From Paraburkholderia tropica (lineage in GTDB: Bacteria > Pseudomonadota > Gammaproteobacteria > Burkholderiales > Burkholderiaceae), in NCBI RefSeq assembly GCF_914484835.1, contig NZ_CAJZAR010000102.1, forward strand, positions 1 to 48,636: a DNA stretch of 48,636 nt, written 5' to 3'. Below the pieces are notes generated by a model. The model saw only the letters and a program-made list of their open reading frames with translations, made no database searches and was not told where the DNA came from. Positions 44,208 to 48,636 of this stretch are shown piece after piece (position 1 is the stretch's first letter; the number at the start of each line of letters is the position of its first letter). The position numbers and the translations under genes were made by a program.

Positions 44208-47200
44208 TCAGTGGAAGTTACGGCTTTCCGTCGCGAGCCGCCCGAGCAGACGACTGTGATCTTCGAGCCGATGCGCGACCAGGTGCACCACCTCGCCCTC
44301 GCGCTGCACGACGCCCGCCACCGCCAGTAGCGACGCCCCGAGCAACTCCTTGCGCTGCGACTCCACGAGCGCCGCGTGCACGATCACGTTGATCGAGCCG
44401 GTTTCGTCCTCCAGCGACACGAAGATCGTGCCCTTCGCCGTGCCCGGCCGCTGCCGCACCGTGACGATGCCGCACACGCGCGCGAGCATGCCGTGGCGGC
44501 AGCGCGCGAGTTGCGCCGCGCTGCGAAACCGCTGCTTCGCGAGCCCTTCGCGCAGCAGTTCGAGCGGATGGCGATTGAGCGTGAGGCGCAGGCTCGCATA
44601 ATCGGCGACGATTTCCGCGCCTTCCGACGCACGCGGCAAGTCGAGCCGCGCCTCGGCCACGGGCGCGTCGCGCAACAGCGCCGGCACTGCGTGCTGCGCG
44701 GTCACGGCCCACCACGCCTCGCGCCGATGCCCGGCGATGCTCGCGAGCGCGTTGGACGCTGCGAGCGCTTCCAGCTCGCGGCGCGTGAGCCCGGCGCGGC
44801 GCGCGAGGTCGTCGACATCGGTGAACGGCGCCTGGGCGCGCGCGGCCATGACGCGGCGCGCGGCAGCTTCCGAAAAACCCTTGATGAGACTGAAGCCGAG
44901 CCGCACCGCCGGGCCGTGGCGGCCGTAATGGCGCGGCGCGAGCAGGACACGCGCGCGCACGACGCCGCGATAGCCGCGCATGAGCGGGCGGCGGCGCGCT
45001 TTCGCTATCGCTTTCGTTTCCGCTTTCGCCTTCGTCCTCGTCAGCGCGTTCGCATCGTTGAACGTCGCGGCGCGCAGCAACGCGCGATAGCGCGCCACCT
45101 CGGCGCAACGCGCGGCCTCGCTGGCCGCGTCGGCGGCGAGACGCACGCCCGGCGCGCCGCGCACTTCCAGCACCGACGCCCAGTCGCTCAAGCCGATATC
45201 GGGCGCGCGCACCTTCACGCCATGCCGCTTCGCGTCCTGCACGAGTTGCGACGGCGAATAGAACCCGAGCGGCTGACTGTTCAGCAAGCCCGTGAGAAAC
45301 GCGGCGGGCTCGTAGCGCTTGAGCCACGAACTCGTGTAGACAAGCAGCGCGAAACTCGCCGCATGACTCTCGGGAAAGCCGTAATCGCCAAAACCCTCGA
45401 TCTGCTTGCAGATGCGCTCCGCGAACTCCGGCGTATAACCCTTGCGCAGCATGCGCTCCGTCAAATCGGCCTGATACGGACGCAGATCGCCATCGCGCCG
45501 CCACGCCGCCATCGCGCGGCGCAGCTTGTCGGCTTCCTCGCCGGTGTAGTCGGCGGCGACCATCGCGAGGTGCATGACCTGCTCCTGAAAGATCGGCACG
45601 CCGAGCGTGCGTTCGAGCACCGGCCGCAGCTCCTCCTTCGCGTACTCCACCGCTTCCTCGCCATGCCGGCGCTTCAGATACGGATGCACCATGTCGCCCT
45701 GAATCGGCCCCGGCCGCACGATTGCCACCTGGATCACGAGGTCGTAATACGTCCGCGGCCGCAGACGCGGCAACATGCTCTGCTGGGCGCGCGATTCGAT
45801 CTGGAAGACGCCGACCGTATCGGCATGCGTGCACATCTCGTAGACCGCCCGGTCCTCGACGCCGATGTCCTGCACGCGGAACTGCGGCAGCCCGCGCCGC
45901 AGCGCGACGCATTCGAGCGAGCGCCGGATCGCCGAGAGCATGCCGAGCGCGAGCACGTCGACTTTCAGGAGACGCAGCGCGTCGATGTCGTCCTTGTCCC
46001 ACTCGATCACGTAGCGGTCCTTCATCGCCGCGTTTTCGATCGGCACGAGCCGCGAGAGCTTGTCGCGCGCGATCACGAACCCGCCCACGTGCTGCGAGAG
46101 ATGACGCGGAAAGCCGCGCAGCTCGCGCGTGAGGCGAATCAGCTGCTGCGTGACGTGCGAGTCGGGCGAAAAGCCCGCCTCCTGAAGATGATGCGCGATC
46201 GAGTCGGGACCGTCCCACCACTGATGCGCGCCCGAGAGTTTTTCGACCAGCATCGTGTCGAGCCCGAGCGCCTTGCCCACGTCGCGCAACGCGCTGCGCG
46301 AGCGATAGGTGATGAGCGTCGCGGCCAGCGCGGCGCGGCGCGTGCCGTATTTGCGATAGATGTACTGAATGACTTCCTCGCGGCGCTGATGCTCGAAATC
46401 GACGTCGATGTCGGGCGGCTCGTTGCGCGCGCGGGACAGAAACCGCGCGACCAGCATGTTCATGCGCACGGGGTCGATCTCCGTGATCATGAGGCAGTAG
46501 CAGACCACCGAATTCGCCGCCGAGCCGCGCCCCTGGCACAGGATCTTCTGCTCGCGCGCGAAACGCACGATGTCGTGCACGGTGAGGAAGTACTTCTCGT
46601 ACTGCAACTCGGTGATCAGCGCGAGTTCCTGCTCGATCTGGCCTTTGCGCTTCTCGTTCAGGCCGTCGGGCCAGCGCTCGTCCGCGCCCTTCATGACGAG
46701 CTTGCGCAGCCACGTGCCCGGCGTTTCGCCGGGCGGCACGAGTTCCTCGGGATATTCGTAGGCCAGCTCGCCCAGACTGAAGGTGCAGCGGCGCGCGACG
46801 TCGAGCGTCGCGTCGAGCGCCTCGCGCGGGTAGATCGCGCCGAGCCGCACGCGCGAACGCAGATGGCGCTCCGCGTTGACCTCCAGCGCGCGCCCGCACG
46901 CGGTCAGCGGCTTGCCGATGCGGATCGCGCTCAGCGTGTCCTGCAAGGGCTTGCGCGAGCGCGCGTGCATCAGCACGCCGCCCGTCGCCACGAGCGGCAG
47001 GCCGCTTTCCTGCGAGACGTGGCGCAGGATTTCGATCTGCGCGTCGTCGCTGCCGGTCTGCCAGAGTTCGAGCGCGAGCCACGCGCGCTCGGCCGCGAAA
47101 CCCGCGAGCCAGTGCGCGGCGCGCAAGGTTTGCGCGAGCGTGGCCGCGCGCTGCGGCACGAGCAGCAGCACGCAGTCGCGCAGATGCTTCAGGTGCGTGA

Positions 47201-47732
47201 AATCCTGAGTGGGATCGGCGGCATGCGTCTGCGGATCGGTGAAGTCCGACGGCGTCACGCGGTACTGCCCCTTCGGCGCGCGCGAACGCGCGAGCGTGAT
47301 CAGCTCGCAGAGATTGCCGTAGCCCTCGCGGTTCATCGCGATCGCCACGAGCGTGCAGAACGGCGCGCCGTCTTCGTCGACGAGATTCAGTTCGCTGCCC
47401 GTCAGCAATTGCAGCGACGGCACGAACGGGCCGGGCGTGCGCGCCTCGGCGTGCGCCTTGCGGCGCGCTTCGTCGTAGTCGTTGAGCGCGCTCCAGGCGC
47501 GCACGATGCCCGCGAACGAGCACTCGTCGGTGATGGCGAGCGCGCGATAGCCGTGACGGATCGCCTGCTCGACCAGCTCGCTCGGGCGCGACGCGCCGCG
47601 CAGGAACGAGAAGTTGGTCAGGCAGTGCAGCTCCGCATACTCGGGCAATTGACCCGGCAACTGCGCAGGCAGTGGCGAAGACGGCAATGAAGGTTGCGCG
47701 GGCAACGAATCGCCCGCTCCGCTGATCGACAT
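44208..47732 (-). CDS. dnaE2: Error-prone DNA polymerase DnaE2
   Basis: A 1174-residue C-family polymerase (also called ImuC). The PHP domain starts with YAELHCLTNFSFLRGAS, and the polymerase active site has PPDIDVDFEHQRREEV; an OB-fold domain (residues about 1090-1150) ends the chain. A Lys/Ala-rich insertion (near residues 895-912) encoded by short repeats lies between the fingers and helix-hairpin-helix regions. It acts with ImuB in SOS-induced translesion synthesis. It follows imuB by 18 bases. Confidence 0.96.
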   Translation of the reverse strand: MSISGAGDSLPAQPSLPSSPLPAQLPGQLPEYAELHCLTNFSFLRGASRPSELVEQAIRHGYRALAITDECSFAGIVRAWSALNDYDEARRKAHAEARTPGPFVPSLQLLTGSELNLVDEDGAPFCTLVAIAMNREGYGNLCELITLARSRAPKGQYRVTPSDFTDPQTHAADPTQDFTHLKHLRDCVLLLVPQRAATLAQTLRAAHWLAGFAAERAWLALELWQTGSDDAQIEILRHVSQESGLPLVATGGVLMHARSRKPLQDTLSAIRIGKPLTACGRALEVNAERHLRSRVRLGAIYPREALDATLDVARRCTFSLGELAYEYPEELVPPGETPGTWLRKLVMKGADERWPDGLNEKRKGQIEQELALITELQYEKYFLTVHDIVRFAREQKILCQGRGSAANSVVCYCLMITEIDPVRMNMLVARFLSRARNEPPDIDVDFEHQRREEVIQYIYRKYGTRRAALAATLITYRSRSALRDVGKALGLDTMLVEKLSGAHQWWDGPDSIAHHLQEAGFSPDSHVTQQLIRLTRELRGFPRHLSQHVGGFVIARDKLSRLVPIENAAMKDRYVIEWDKDDIDALRLLKVDVLALGMLSAIRRSLECVALRRGLPQFRVQDIGVEDRAVYEMCTHADTVGVFQIESRAQQSMLPRLRPRTYYDLVIQVAIVRPGPIQGDMVHPYLKRRHGEEAVEYAKEELRPVLERTLGVPIFQEQVMHLAMVAADYTGEEADKLRRAMAAWRRDGDLRPYQADLTERMLRKGYTPEFAERICKQIEGFGDYGFPESHAASFALLVYTSSWLKRYEPAAFLTGLLNSQPLGFYSPSQLVQDAKRHGVKVRAPDIGLSDWASVLEVRGAPGVRLAADAASEAARCAEVARYRALLRAATFNDANALTRTKAKAETKAIAKARRRPLMRGYRGVVRARVLLAPRHYGRHGPAVRLGFSLIKGFSEAAARRVMAARAQAPFTDVDDLARRAGLTRRELEALAASNALASIAGHRREAWWAVTAQHAVPALLRDAPVAEARLDLPRASEGAEIVADYASLRLTLNRHPLELLREGLAKQRFRSAAQLARCRHGMLARVCGIVTVRQRPGTAKGTIFVSLEDETGSINVIVHAALVESQRKELLGASLLAVAGVVQREGEVVHLVAHRLEDHSRLLGRLATESRNFH

Positions 47733-47750
47733 GATGCTCGATGAAAAACG

Positions 47751-48636
47751 CTAGCCGAACAGGCCTTGCAGATACCACTGGCCGCCGATGCGCTCGCGGT
47801 ACAGCCAGAACATGCGGCCCTGATCGTCGGCGGCGACGTAGTAGTCGCGCTCGACGCCCTCGCCGTCCCACCAGCCCGCCTCGATGCGCTCGGTGCGCGT
47901 GAGCGTCTTGAGCGGACGCCGATACACCGGCCGGTCGCCGCGCATCGCGAGCTTGAGCGGCTTTTCGAGCAGCCACGCCGGACGCGGCTGCGACGGCAGC
48001 GGCACCTCGGGCAGATCGAAGGCGCTCTGCGCCGGCGTGCTTTCGCTCGGCTCGCCGGCTTGCGCGCGCGCGCCCTTGCGGCCCTCGCGCGGCTTGCGCG
48101 GCGCCGCGCGGCGCGCACTCGCCCGCCACGTGCGCGCCGACATGGCGTGCTCGGGCCGGTGATCGTCCTCGACGAAAAGCTGCAGCACGTTCTGCTCGCC
48201 CACGCGCGCGCCGATGCGCTCGAACAACTGCGTGATCGACGCCTCCGACGCCTCGGGCATGGGGAACAGCGTGTCGGTGGGCGCGGCGTACTCGCTGACC
48301 TGATCGGCGACCAGCGCAAGCCCGATCACGGGCGCGATCAGCTCGGTCTGGTTGAGCTTCTCGCGCAGCAGCCAGAGCAGATGCTCGGGGTCGCGCGACG
48401 GCGCGGCCCACGCGAGCGCGAGGCTCGACGTGCGCGGCGCATGGCGCGACGCGAGTTCGTGTTCGAGGCGCAATTCGAAGCCGCTCAGCGCGCCGTGCTG
48501 AGCGGCGAGCCAGCCCGCCAGCTGCATCACGAGGCGGCGCGCGGCGAACAGCAGCGCCTCGGCGCTCTCGACGCGCGCCTGCAATTCGAGCGACGCCTGG
48601 AACGACGGCGGCGCGGCGAACCAGACGCGCGGATCG
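47751..48636 (-). CDS. imuB: ImuB, C-terminal part (runs off the window)
   Basis: The last 295 codons of a Y-family polymerase-like protein, truncated by the window edge. The visible part starts DPRVWFAAPP and contains a long linker (RAAPRKPREGRKGARA), then the typical ending IEAGWWDGEGVERDYYVAADDQGRMFWLYR. ImuB is catalytically inactive and tethers DnaE2 to the sliding clamp; the clamp-binding motif would be outside or in the linker. ImuA probably lies beyond the edge. Confidence 0.93.
   Translation of the reverse strand, partial: DPRVWFAAPPSFQASLELQARVESAEALLFAARRLVMQLAGWLAAQHGALSGFELRLEHELASRHAPRTSSLALAWAAPSRDPEHLLWLLREKLNQTELIAPVIGLALVADQVSEYAAPTDTLFPMPEASEASITQLFERIGARVGEQNVLQLFVEDDHRPEHAMSARTWRASARRAAPRKPREGRKGARAQAGEPSESTPAQSAFDLPEVPLPSQPRPAWLLEKPLKLAMRGDRPVYRRPLKTLTRTERIEAGWWDGEGVERDYYVAADDQGRMFWLYRERIGGQWYLQGLFG

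Noticed and set aside
44218..48411. 1397-codon minus-strand frame spanning imuB and dnaE2
   Set aside because: It is the Arg/Ala-rich alternative frame of two well-supported genes.

Overview
The window is a chromosome segment from a high-GC betaproteobacterium of the Burkholderia / Paraburkholderia / Caballeronia group. This is inferred from the codon bias, the acs - DUF4212 - symporter block, the FtrABCD iron-uptake operon, a DUF3563 mini-protein and the imuB-dnaE2 cassette. No species is claimed.

Positions 1-8945 hold a tRNA-Ser(GGA) gene followed by an integrated element of about 8.8 kb. The element is bounded by an 18-bp exact repeat of the tRNA 3' end (134-151 and 8928-8945), so the predicted excised circle is 8794 bp. 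Its base composition is lower in GC than the host DNA. It carries a P4-type tyrosine integrase, an AlpA-like regulator and a VapE-type ATPase reading right. A leftward gene set reads away from a control region at 5062-5642 and includes a protein that resembles an HK97-type capsid protein, a small ribbon-helix-helix protein, several unknown small proteins and a winged-helix cargo gene. I see no terminase, portal or tail gene, so it looks like a phage satellite or a related integrative element rather than a prophage. It also holds three signals that its proteins do not explain: three tandem covarying hairpins (2387-2550), a compact structured RNA candidate ending in a strong terminator (about 1538-1862, minus strand), and a 27-bp near-perfect palindrome (5124-5150) beside a cluster of C-rich motifs that may be the replication origin.

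Positions 9000-48636 are mostly host core genes. A TPR-glycosyltransferase gene (9497-11053) looks compositionally foreign. Acetate metabolism follows: acs, a DUF4212 subunit and an SSS symporter, then an EamA exporter, a UPF0114 protein and a class I fumarase. From 19.4 to 32.5 kb many genes deal with iron and haem: bfr, bfd, tonB-exbB-exbD, hemP, a GlcG/HbpS-like protein and ftrABCD. Candidate Fur boxes lie before bfd, hemP and ftrA, and a weaker one before bfr. MurI, a LysR regulator, a pirin, an OsmC protein and an SRPBCC protein are interspersed.

The right part has uvrB, an aromatic aminotransferase, a patatin / 3-hydroxybutyrate dehydrogenase pair, an aldo-keto reductase, rlmJ, small proteins, a divergent cueR / copZ pair, an RmlD-like reductase, and the mutagenic translesion genes dnaE2 and imuB. 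ImuB runs off the right edge.
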